Shown here in pieces: positions 40,327 through 48,539 of a stretch of 60,703 bases of DNA. Source of the stretch: Erwinia sp. JUb26 (GTDB taxonomy: Bacteria > Pseudomonadota > Gammaproteobacteria > Enterobacterales > Enterobacteriaceae); NCBI RefSeq assembly GCF_003751505.1, contig NZ_RJVB01000003.1:1-60703 (forward strand), read 5' to 3'. A model generated the notes under the pieces. That model made no database searches. It had not been told where the DNA came from and saw nothing but the letters and a program-made list of their open reading frames with translations. The translations under genes were made by a program, and so were the position numbers. Position 1 is the first letter of the stretch, and each line of letters opens with the position of its first letter.

Positions 40327-41769
40327 ATGTCATTTGATTCTCTCGGCCTTAACGCCGATATTCTTCGCGCTGTTGCTGAACAGGGCTATAACGAGCCTAC
40401 GCCGATTCAGCGTCAGGCAATCCCGGTCGTACTGTCCGGCCGTGACCTGATGGCCAGCGCCCAGACCGGTACCGGTAAAACCGCAGGTTTTACCCTGCCG
40501 CTGCTGCAGCTGCTGAGCAGCGAAAACCCACACGCTAAGGGCCGTCGCCCGATCCGTGCCCTGATTTTAACCCCAACCCGCGAGCTGGCCGCGCAGGTCG
40601 GTGAAAACGTTGCGGAATACAGCAAATACCTGAACATCCGTTCGCTGGTGGTATTTGGCGGCGTGAGCATTAACCCGCAGATGATGAAGCTGCGCGGTGG
40701 CGTTGATGTACTGGTCGCCACCCCGGGCCGCCTGCTGGATCTGGAACATCAGAACGCGCTTGACCTGTCCAAGGTTGAGATTCTGGTGCTGGATGAAGCC
40801 GACCGCATGCTGGATATGGGCTTTATTCACGATATCCGTCGCGTGCTGGCCAAGCTGCCGGCAAAACGTCAGAACCTGCTGTTCTCCGCCACCTTCTCTG
40901 ATGAGATTAAAACCCTGGCGGAAAAACTGCTGCACAACCCGGAACAGGTGGAAGTGGCGCGCCGCAACACCGCATCCGAACAGGTTACCCAGCACGTTCA
41001 TTTCGTTGATAAAAGTCGCAAACGTGAACTGCTGTCGCAGCTGATCGGCAGCGGCAACTGGCAGCAGGTGCTGGTCTTTACCCGTACCAAGCACGGTGCT
41101 AACCACCTGGCCGAGCAGTTGAACAAAGATGGCATCACGGCCGCTGCGATCCACGGCAATAAAAGCCAGGGCGCGCGTACCCGTGCGCTGAGCGACTTTA
41201 AAGACGGTAAAATTCGCGTGCTGGTGGCAACGGATATTGCCGCGCGCGGTATCGACATCGAAGAACTGCCGCACGTCGTGAACTACGAGCTGCCAAACGT
41301 GCCGGAAGACTACGTACACCGTATTGGTCGTACCGGTCGCGCGGCGGCGGTGGGTGAAGCGCTGTCGCTGGTCTGCGTGGACGAGCACAAACTGCTGCGC
41401 GACATCGAACGCGTGCTGAAGCGTGAAATCCCGCGTATGGCGATTGACGGCTATGAGCCTGACCCAAAAATCAAGGCTGAGCCGATCGTTAACGGTCGTC
41501 AGCAGCGCGGTGGTGCAGGTGGCGGCGGTGGTCGTGGTCGCGGCGGTGCGCCGGGTCAGCGTAGCGGCGGCGGACGCAGCGGCGGTGGCAACCGCAGCGC
41601 CAGCGGCAACGGTAACAGCAACGGTGGCGAACAGCGTCGTCAGGGTAACGGCGGCGGTGCAGCCAATGGTTCAGGTGCAGCACGCGGTGCGCGCCCTGAA
41701 GGCGGCAACGGTGCGCCACGCGTTAACCGTACCCGTCCGCGTCGTGCTAATCCCGGCAACAACGGCTAA
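40327..41769 (+). CDS. rhlE: ATP-dependent RNA helicase RhlE
   Basis: A 480-residue DEAD-box helicase involved in ribosome maturation and RNA turnover. Start at ATG 40327 ([13 protein letters not shown]). The Q motif [11 protein letters not shown], motif [12 protein letters not shown], motif [11 protein letters not shown], motif III SATFS and motif [11 protein letters not shown] are intact. Residues about 395-480 form a Gly/Arg/Asn-rich RGG-like tail, longer and more Gly-rich than I recall for E. coli RhlE (454). In E. coli ybhFSR and cecR separate ybhQ and rhlE; they are absent here. Confidence 0.96.
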   Translation: MSFDSLGLNADILRAVAEQGYNEPTPIQRQAIPVVLSGRDLMASAQTGTGKTAGFTLPLLQLLSSENPHAKGRRPIRALILTPTRELAAQVGENVAEYSKYLNIRSLVVFGGVSINPQMMKLRGGVDVLVATPGRLLDLEHQNALDLSKVEILVLDEADRMLDMGFIHDIRRVLAKLPAKRQNLLFSATFSDEIKTLAEKLLHNPEQVEVARRNTASEQVTQHVHFVDKSRKRELLSQLIGSGNWQQVLVFTRTKHGANHLAEQLNKDGITAAAIHGNKSQGARTRALSDFKDGKIRVLVATDIAARGIDIEELPHVVNYELPNVPEDYVHRIGRTGRAAAVGEALSLVCVDEHKLLRDIERVLKREIPRMAIDGYEPDPKIKAEPIVNGRQQRGGAGGGGGRGRGGAPGQRSGGGRSGGGNRSASGNGNSNGGEQRRQGNGGGAANGSGAARGARPEGGNGAPRVNRTRPRRANPGNNG

Positions 41770-41776
41770 TTCATTC

Positions 41777-41802
41777 GGGGGAACCGCCCGGTTCCCCCTT
41801 TT
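41777..41802 (+). terminator. Rho-independent terminator of rhlE
   Basis: Perfect 9-bp arms GGGGGAACC/GGTTCCCCC around GCCC with a TTTT tail. It lies between rhlE and dusC, only 19 bp before the dusC start. Confidence 0.88.
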
Positions 41803-41820
41803 ACAACCCACAGGTTTACC

Positions 41821-42759
41821 ATGCGCGTGCTACTTGCCCCGATGGAAGGCGTTCTCGATTCGCTGGTGCGTGAACTGCTGACCGACGTCAACGATTACGA
41901 TCTCTGTATTACCGAATTCTTGCGGGTGGTGGATGCACTGCTGCCGGTGAAGTGTTTTTCTCGTCTTTGCCCTGAACTGGATCACGACAGCCGGACGCCT
42001 TCCGGTACGCGAGTGCGCATTCAGCTTCTGGGTCAGTACCCTGAGTGGCTGGCGGAAAACGCCGCGCGAGCGGTGGAGCTGGGTTCCTGGGGTGTGGATC
42101 TCAACTGCGGCTGCCCGTCAAAAACGGTCAACGGCAGCGGCGGCGGAGCCACGCTGCTAAAAGATCCCGAACTGATTTATCAGGGTGCAAAGGCGATGCG
42201 TGCGGCCGTGCCTGCTCATCTGCCGGTGACGGTGAAAATTCGCCTCGGCTGGGATTCCGGCGACCGCCAGTTTGAAATTGCCGATGCGGTGCAGCAGGCG
42301 GGCGCAACCGAACTGGCCGTACACGGTCGCACCAAAGAAGATGGCTACAAGGCCGAGCGCATTAACTGGGCGGCGATTGGTGAAATCCGCCAACGCTTAA
42401 CGATCCCGGTGATCGCCAACGGCGAAATCTGGGACTGGCAGAGCGCGCAGGACTGTATGGCGGCAACCGGATGCGATGCGGTGATGATCGGACGCGGCGC
42501 GCTGAACGTACCGAACCTCAGCCGGGTGATTAAATATAATGACCCGCGTATGCCGTGGAACGATGTTGTAATGCTGCTGAAAAAATACGTGCTGCTGGAA
42601 AAGCAGGGCGATACCGGCCTCTACCACGTGGCGCGCATCAAGCAGTGGCTGGGCTATCTGCGTAAAGAGTACGAGGAAGCCAGCGGGTTGTTCGCTGAAA
42701 TTCGCGCGTTGGGCACCTCAAAAGAGATCGCGCGGGCCATCGGCAATATTACCCTGTAG
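41821..42759 (+). CDS. dusC: tRNA-dihydrouridine(16) synthase
   Basis: A 312-residue flavoenzyme that reduces U16 in t[23 protein letters not shown], the active-site Cys in [18 protein letters not shown] near residue 98, and [13 protein letters not shown] are typical. Length matches E. coli DusC (315). Its promoter or Shine-Dalgarno must lie within the 50 bp after rhlE. Confidence 0.96.
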   Translation: MRVLLAPMEGVLDSLVRELLTDVNDYDLCITEFLRVVDALLPVKCFSRLCPELDHDSRTPSGTRVRIQLLGQYPEWLAENAARAVELGSWGVDLNCGCPSKTVNGSGGGATLLKDPELIYQGAKAMRAAVPAHLPVTVKIRLGWDSGDRQFEIADAVQQAGATELAVHGRTKEDGYKAERINWAAIGEIRQRLTIPVIANGEIWDWQSAQDCMAATGCDAVMIGRGALNVPNLSRVIKYNDPRMPWNDVVMLLKKYVLLEKQGDTGLYHVARIKQWLGYLRKEYEEASGLFAEIRALGTSKEIARAIGNITL

Positions 42760-43058
42760 TCCACGGCCATGGGGACTATCGCCGCCTTGTGCAACGGGAG
42801 AACTTTCCTTATGCCAACTGAATGACTCCGGCTAGCGCCTGATGCCAGTAATCATCACCACTTTGCCCCTGAAATTACAGGGCAAATTGGTGGGTGGATT
42901 AACGTATTCTGCCGGAGCCTCTACGGAAACTGCGTTTAACATTCGCTGCTGGCAACAAAAATCCTCGTTTTGACATAACTTATCGTGATTCTTAGCGGGA
43001 TCTGTTAGCAAGCTAAGGGTATGATATAGCGACTATTACAACCTGTTTTGGCTCTGCT

Positions 43059-44261
43059 ATGTCTGCAATTCCGGCATTAACCAATGCCCAGCTTAATAAA
43101 CGCATTATCTCCGTCGTGGTTTTTACCTTTTTCTGTTACCTCTCCATCGGTCTGCCGCTGGCGGTGCTGCCGGGCTATGTACATAACCAGCTGGGTTACA
43201 GCTCGTTTGTCGCCGGGCTGATCATCAGCCTGCAGTACTTTGCCACACTGATCAGCCGCCCGCAGGCCGGGCGCTACGCTGACCTGCTGGGGCCGAAAAA
43301 AGTGGTGCTGGCCGGGCTGGTGCTGTGTGGTGCCAGCGGCGTGCTCAGCATTCTGGCGGTGGTGTTTAATACCTCGCCGCTGGTCAGCCTGCTGCTGCTG
43401 GCCGCGGGGCGGGTGGTGCTGGGCTTCGGTGAGAGCCTGACGGCCACCGGATCGATCCTGTGGGGGATTAACGTGGTGGGCACGGTACAGAGTGCCCGCG
43501 TGATCTCCTGGAACGGCGTGGCGACCTATCTGGCCATGGCGATGGGCGCACCGCTCGGCGTGATGCTGAATTCGCTGTTTGGCATTCCCGGCTTCGCCGG
43601 ACTGATCGTGGTGATGGCGATCCTCGGCTTCTGGATGGCCACGCGCCGCCCGGCGGTAAAAGTGCAGGTGGGCGAGCGCACGCCGTTCAGCCAGGTATTT
43701 GGCAAAATCTGGATCTACGGCCTGTGCCTGGGGCTGGGCACGGTCGGTTTCGGTACCATTGCCACTTTTATCACCCTCTATTTCAGCCATCACGGCTGGA
43801 GCGGCGCGGCGTTCTCGCTGACGCTGTTCAGCTGCGGATTTATTCTGATGCGCCTGCTGTTTAACAACAGCATCAGCCGCTTCGGTGCCATGCGCGTTTC
43901 ACTGGTGTCGTTCACTATTGAGTGCGTTGGCCTGCTGATTATCTGGCAGGCGAGCAGCGTGTGGATGGTGGATCTCGGGGCGTTTCTCACCGGCTCGGGT
44001 TTCTCACTGATTTTCCCGGCGCTGGGCGTGGAGGCGATTCGGCGGGTTCGGCCGCAAAATCAGGGATCGGCGCTGGGGCTTTACTCCGCCTTCCTCGACT
44101 GCGGTCTGGGAGTCACCGGGCCGCTGGCTGGCTTACTGATTGGGCACTGGGGAATTGATACCATCTATCTGGCGGCGGCGGGCGTGGTGCTGATTGCGCT
44201 GGCGTTGATCGTGAGGATGCTGATGCAGGGGGATCGTCGATCCCCCCCGATTAATCAGTAA
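43059..44261 (+). CDS. Major facilitator superfamily transporter, YhhS/YfcJ-like
   Basis: A 400-residue protein with 12 hydrophobic segments. The MFS loop motif between helices 2 and 3 appears as SRPQAGRYADLLGPKK. N- and C-terminal halves are separated near residue 205. The overall pattern (LPGYVHNQLGYSSFVAGLIISLQ, FGESLTATGSILWGI) resembles the YhhS/YfcJ (UPF0226) group of putative sugar or drug exporters. The substrate cannot be read. Its last 7 bases overlap the convergent ppk2. The 300 bp upstream contain only a small TTTGCCC/GGGCAAA hairpin (42864-42889). Confidence 0.8.
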   Translation: MSAIPALTNAQLNKRIISVVVFTFFCYLSIGLPLAVLPGYVHNQLGYSSFVAGLIISLQYFATLISRPQAGRYADLLGPKKVVLAGLVLCGASGVLSILAVVFNTSPLVSLLLLAAGRVVLGFGESLTATGSILWGINVVGTVQSARVISWNGVATYLAMAMGAPLGVMLNSLFGIPGFAGLIVVMAILGFWMATRRPAVKVQVGERTPFSQVFGKIWIYGLCLGLGTVGFGTIATFITLYFSHHGWSGAAFSLTLFSCGFILMRLLFNNSISRFGAMRVSLVSFTIECVGLLIIWQASSVWMVDLGAFLTGSGFSLIFPALGVEAIRRVRPQNQGSALGLYSAFLDCGLGVTGPLAGLLIGHWGIDTIYLAAAGVVLIALALIVRMLMQGDRRSPPINQ

Positions 44262-45172
44262 ATTTCCGGCACGATCATGTCTTCCGGCACCGGGTTACGA
44301 CGATACTCGTCGTGACGCTCGCGGTGCGGCAGGGTGATGGTTTTCTGCTCCGTGTCTTCATACGGGATCTGGCGCAGCAGGTGGCTGATGCAGTTCAGGC
44401 GCGCCTTTTTCTTGTCCACGCCCTGCACAATCCACCAGGGGGCTTCGTCGATATTGGTGCGCTCCAGCATCTCTTCTTTCGCCTCGGTGTACTCTTCCCA
44501 GCGGCGGCGGCTTTCGAGATCCATCGGGCTGAGCTTCCACTGCTTTAGCGGGTCGTGGATGCGGCTGAGGAAGCGCAGTTCCTGCTCTTCATCGGTAATG
44601 GAGAACCAGTATTTAACGATCTGAATGCCACTACGCGTCAGCATCTTTTCAAACTCCGGCACGCTGCGGAAAAATTCTTCCACTTCCTGTTCGTTGCAGA
44701 AGCCCATCACCCGCTCAACGCCCGCCCGGTTGTACCAGCTGCGGTCAAACAGCACCATTTCTCCCGCGGCCGGAAGATGAGCGATGTAGCGCTGAAAATA
44801 CCACTGGGTGCGTTCACGATCGTTAGGGGCGGGCAGGGCAGCAACGCGGCAGTTGCGTGGGTTAAGGCGCTGGGTAATACGCTTGATCACCCCTCCTTTG
44901 CCTGCGGCATCGCGGCCTTCAAAAATAATCACCACGCGGTGGCCGGTGCGGGTCACCCAGTCCTGCAGCTTGACCAGTTCCCCCTGCAGGCGCAGCAGCT
45001 CGCGGAAATAGTGCTTACGCCAGGCTTTTTCACCCGGTTCAGGCTCGTGCCCATCGCCAAATCGCAGATCGTCAAGTTCCATCTCCAGCTCTTCGTCGTA
45101 GCTGTCGTAGAACTCCTGCAGCAGGCGCTGGTTAATATTCTCAATGGAGAAATCATTGCCTTGCATCGCCAT
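44255..45172 (-). CDS. ppk2: Polyphosphate kinase 2
   Basis: A 305-residue class I PPK2 that transfers phosphate between polyphosphate and nucleoside diphosphates, usually making GTP or ATP from polyP. Walker A is FEGRDAAGKGGVIKRI near residue 85, the lid part is RNCRVAALPAPNDRERTQWYFQRYI, and Walker B is VLFDRSWYNRAGVERVMGF. E. coli K-12 lacks PPK2, so this is an accessory gene here. No close partner gene; promoter in the 200-bp space to the divergent ZntB-like gene. Confidence 0.93.
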   Translation of the reverse strand: MAMQGNDFSIENINQRLLQEFYDSYDEELEMELDDLRFGDGHEPEPGEKAWRKHYFRELLRLQGELVKLQDWVTRTGHRVVIIFEGRDAAGKGGVIKRITQRLNPRNCRVAALPAPNDRERTQWYFQRYIAHLPAAGEMVLFDRSWYNRAGVERVMGFCNEQEVEEFFRSVPEFEKMLTRSGIQIVKYWFSITDEEQELRFLSRIHDPLKQWKLSPMDLESRRRWEEYTEAKEEMLERTNIDEAPWWIVQGVDKKKARLNCISHLLRQIPYEDTEQKTITLPHRERHDEYRRNPVPEDMIVPEIY

Positions 45173-45369
45173 TCTCGCTTACCCCCGGTAAGGTTAAAAA
45201 GTAGTCATTATGCTGTTAAACAGAATTACTCTCCGGTAATACGCAGTTTGTATGACAAATAAATGACGGCGTGGGCGAATTAACACGCATTCAGTCGCTT
45301 TGGTAACAAAACTGTCATCTGCATAGGTCAGGATAGGGCATTGCGGCCCTGATTCAGCCTGGTAAAACT

Positions 45370-46401
45370 ATGACCCAACGCCTGCCGCTGGTGCGGCAAA
45401 AACCTGACTTTAGTGACGATGTTTCCGGCCTGATATATGGCTATCAGTTTATTAACGGCCGCGAGCCGCAAAGCCTGACCGTGCAGCAGTCGTGCGAGGC
45501 GTGGAACAATCAGAACAGCGCGGATGAGCGTTTTCTCTGGCTGCACGTTAACCTCAATCACGCCGCCGCCGCGCGCTGGCTGCAAACGCACTTTGCCGTG
45601 GACGAAGAGTTCTTCGACGAGATCCAGCACGGTTCGCACAGTACTCGCATTGAGCGGCAGAACGACGCGCTGATGGCGGTGCTGAACGACGTGATTTTCG
45701 ATGCGCGGGAAAGCGCGGAAGAGAGCGCCACATTATGGATCTGGTGCCGTGCCGGGCTGGTGGTCAGCGCCCGCTTCAAGCCGGTCAGGCTGGTCGAACG
45801 GCTACAGCAGAAGCTGATCGCGATGGACTTGCGGTCGCCAACCGAACTGCTGGCCCAGCTGCTGGCGGAGCAGGAAGATGTGCTCGGGCTTATCGTGCGA
45901 CAGTCAAACCAGTACGTCGATCAAATCGAAGAACGGCTGCTGGGGCAGCATATTAAAAGCAATCGCGCGGAGCTGGGCAGGCTGCGGCGTACATTACTGC
46001 GCTTTCAGCGCCTGCTGGCCCCGGAACCAGCGGCGCTGTTCCGCCTGATAAACCGGCCACCCGGCTGGCTGAACCCCAGCGTGGTGCAGGATCTGCGGCA
46101 GTTCACCGAAGAGTTCACGGTGGTGCTGAACGACCTTAACGGCCTGACCGAACGTATTCGCCTGCTGCAGGAAGAGGTGGCCGCGCAGCAGCTGGAGCAG
46201 AGCAACCGCACGCTATTTACCCTGACGTTGATTACCGTACTGGCGCTACCGATTAATCTGGTCGCCGGTTTCTTCGGCATGAACGTGGGGGGCATCCCGC
46301 TGTCGGGTAATCCGCATGGATTTGTGCTGCTGGTGATGCTGGTGATGGTCTTTACCTGTGCGGCAGCCTGGCTGGTGATGCGGCGGCGGGATCCACGATA
46401 A
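45370..46401 (+). CDS. CorA-family divalent cation transporter, ZntB-like
   Basis: A 343-residue protein. A large N-terminal cytoplasmic domain (1-265) with a long helix (VRQSNQYVDQIEERLLGQHIKSNRAELGRLRRTLLRFQRLL) precedes two C-terminal transmembrane helices. The family signature GMN is in NLVAGFFGMNVGGIPL near residue 305. The organisation fits ZntB, a zinc transporter, rather than CorA proper; metal choice is inference. Followed by a hairpin whose T tract serves the opposite strand. Confidence 0.85.
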   Translation: MTQRLPLVRQKPDFSDDVSGLIYGYQFINGREPQSLTVQQSCEAWNNQNSADERFLWLHVNLNHAAAARWLQTHFAVDEEFFDEIQHGSHSTRIERQNDALMAVLNDVIFDARESAEESATLWIWCRAGLVVSARFKPVRLVERLQQKLIAMDLRSPTELLAQLLAEQEDVLGLIVRQSNQYVDQIEERLLGQHIKSNRAELGRLRRTLLRFQRLLAPEPAALFRLINRPPGWLNPSVVQDLRQFTEEFTVVLNDLNGLTERIRLLQEEVAAQQLEQSNRTLFTLTLITVLALPINLVAGFFGMNVGGIPLSGNPHGFVLLVMLVMVFTCAAAWLVMRRRDPR

Positions 46402-46821
46402 AAAAAAGGGAAAGGGTGGCATCCTTTCCCGGTGGAAATGCTGGCCGAGACACTAATGCCAGCGGTGAGAACAACGAGGGTTCTCTAAAGCCTATTGTTG
46501 TCGAGGGCATTAACGCATTCACGCTAACGCAGGACTAAGCTAATGCGATTAGCCCGACGCATGCCAGCCATTACGTGCGTTTCATTGATCTATCACCAAT
46601 AAAATCAATTAGTAAGATATGCCCTACATCTAAGTAGGTAGCTAAAGTGTCGACGATCAAACATAAGCACGCCACGATATGCCGCCGTGCAGGAGAGGCT
46701 TTTAACGATTTGGCAGGCAGGGGTTTGCAGAATAAAAAAACTGCACCTTCGTCAGCGGAATTGCTGCTTTCTCCGGTGCAGTTTTTAAATTAGGAGGCCG
46801 TTGAACGGCCTCTGACCGGAA
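46402..46821. other. Intergenic region with three hairpins
   Basis: 420 bp between convergent zntB-like and ldtB genes. It holds GGGAAAGG/CCTTTCCC (46408-46430, followed by seven T on the minus strand), a bidirectional terminator (46734-46787) and GAGGCCG/CGGCCTC (46794-46812) close to the ldtB stop. The middle part, 46440-46730, shows no gene or motif I can support. Confidence 0.75.
46734..46787. terminator. Bidirectional terminator between zntB-like and ldtB genes
   Basis: Arms CTGCACC (46741-46747) and GGTGCAG (46775-46781) are flanked by seven A on the left and five T on the right, so T tracts exist on both strands. The loop is unusually long, 27 bases. Confidence 0.75.
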
Positions 46822-48027
46822 TTACGATTTTGGCGTGCTGTAGATCGGGCCTGGCTGGCTCAGACCCTGAATGGTCTGTGCGCTGCTTTCCGCAGGCGCG
46901 TCGATCGCTGCCGGAGCAGATTGCTCGGTTGCAGGTTGCTCTGCGGCTGGCTGTTCAGCCGGCTGCTGCGCTGCGGCGGCCGTGGCGTCACCGGTAACCG
47001 AATCCACCACGCTGGCACCCTGAACGGTGACCGGCGTCATCGGCTCTTCCTTCGGCAGTGCGCCTTCCTGCTCCGGTACGGCAACCGGGGCGGTGCTGTC
47101 CGCTTCACCGTTTACCTTCACCGGCATACCGGAACGCGCTTTCAACGCTTCTTCTATGCTGGTGGTGTTCACGCTGGCATCACTCACCACTTTGGTCACG
47201 GCGGCATTCAGCGTCAGTGGAACCGGCTCGCGAGACTGGAACTGTTCTTCGGTCTGTGACAGCGGGTTGTGGATCTCAACATAGCGAGAACCGTCCGGCT
47301 CAACCGTGGCCTTAATTGGCTGGTCGATAAACTGCACGCGCGTGCCGACCGGCACGTTGTCGAACAGCCATTTAATGTCGTCAGCGCGAAGACGCACGCA
47401 GCCGTGGCTGACGCGCAGACCAACACCGAAGTTAGCGTTGGTGCCGTGAATCGCATACAGGCGGCCAATGTACAGCGCGTACAGACCCATCGGGTTATCC
47501 GGGCCAGCCGGGAAAACGGCAGGCAGAGATTCACCGCGCGCGGCGTACTCCTCGTGCATCTTCTTAGTTGGGGTCCAGGTCGGGCCGTCTTTCTTACGCT
47601 GAACGGAAGTAGTCCAGTTGATTGGCGTATCTTTACCCAGTTCGCCGATGCCGATAGGCAGTACGACGACGGTTTTGGTGCCTTTCGGGTAGTAGTACAG
47701 ACGCATTTCCGCGCTGTTGATCACAATGCCTTCGCGCGGGGCGTCGGGCAGGATCAGCTGCTGAGGAATAATCAGCTTACTGCCGGGTTTCGGCAGATAA
47801 ACGTCAACGCCCGGGTTGGCTTCCAACAGGTTGCTCAGACCCATCTGGTACTGGGCAGCAAAGGCTTCAAGCGGAAGCTTGCTGTCTTCAGGAATAGTAA
47901 TTTCCAGGTTCTGTCCGGTCAGGCGGCTGTTGGCGGCCGGAAGCGGATAAACCACGGCTAAGGCTGAGTGGCTGAACGCCGCTGCGGCCAGAAACAGGGT
48001 GACAAATGCACGGATGCTTTTTTTCAT
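46822..48027 (-). CDS. ldtB: L,D-transpeptidase LdtB (YbiS type) with extended C-terminus
   Basis: A 401-residue periplasmic enzyme that attaches Braun lipoprotein to peptidoglycan in E. coli. A signal peptide ends near residue 24 ([10 protein letters not shown]). A LysM-like region (residues 40-90) precedes the YkuD catalytic domain with [20 protein letters not shown], holding the catalytic Cys in SHGCVR. Residues 1-306 follow E. coli YbiS closely, including its end RSGMPVKVN. Residues 307-401 are an added Ala/Pro/Gln/Glu-rich tail. Transcribed alone from a 500-bp upstream space. Confidence 0.93.
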   Translation of the reverse strand: MKKSIRAFVTLFLAAAAFSHSALAVVYPLPAANSRLTGQNLEITIPEDSKLPLEAFAAQYQMGLSNLLEANPGVDVYLPKPGSKLIIPQQLILPDAPREGIVINSAEMRLYYYPKGTKTVVVLPIGIGELGKDTPINWTTSVQRKKDGPTWTPTKKMHEEYAARGESLPAVFPAGPDNPMGLYALYIGRLYAIHGTNANFGVGLRVSHGCVRLRADDIKWLFDNVPVGTRVQFIDQPIKATVEPDGSRYVEIHNPLSQTEEQFQSREPVPLTLNAAVTKVVSDASVNTTSIEEALKARSGMPVKVNGEADSTAPVAVPEQEGALPKEEPMTPVTVQGASVVDSVTGDATAAAAQQPAEQPAAEQPATEQSAPAAIDAPAESSAQTIQGLSQPGPIYSTPKS

Positions 48028-48539
48028 ATTATTTCAGGTGTAGCGCCATGTAGACTGTTGATAAACGACCCAATACTGGTCAACTGTGACCGGCTGCACA
48101 TTATATGTTCATAATGGCCTCGGATGAAACCAGGATTTATCTTTGTTGAACTATCTTTACGAAGAATTGTCTGCAATGCCACCAAATCACGGTGATTTTT
48201 CATCCTGCCCAGCGCCACAGCCCATTTCAGCGATATTTTCCCTCAGTGTTTTCCTGGGTGAATGCGCTGCGTTCGACCAAACTAACAAAATGCCCTTAAC
48301 GATAAAGTCAACGAGGTGAAAAACGCCAATGTCGGCAGCCCGCCATTCGCCGAATTAATCACGTGCAATCTTTAGGGTGAGATGGGATCTTTTTGTAGTA
48401 CGGACAGCACTGAGTGTGGATGGTCGGGCGATCGGGGGCGGCAAACGCTGACCGCCCCCGTTATCAACTGAACGAATGCTGTGAAGCTTCAGACCATACG
48501 AGTCCGAGCGCCGGCGCAATCTACGGCGACACGAAACGA
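48028..48539. other. Gene-free region between ldtB and the glycosyltransferase gene
   Basis: 512 bp lies upstream of ldtB (minus strand) and downstream of the minus-strand glycosyltransferase gene. It contains a perfect 9-bp hairpin CGGGGGCGG/CCGCCCCCG (48433-48460), 80 bp beyond the glycosyltransferase stop and likely its terminator, though without a T tract. The rest should hold the ldtB promoter. I see no RNA gene or coding sequence that I can support. Confidence 0.7.
48433..48460 (-). terminator. Hairpin downstream of the adhesin/T1SS/glycosyltransferase operon
   Basis: Perfect inverted arms CGGGGGCGG (48433-48441) and CCGCCCCCG (48452-48460) around ten bases. It lies after the last gene of the minus-strand operon. 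No T-run follows, so it is a stem-loop of probable, not certain, terminator function. Confidence 0.5.
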
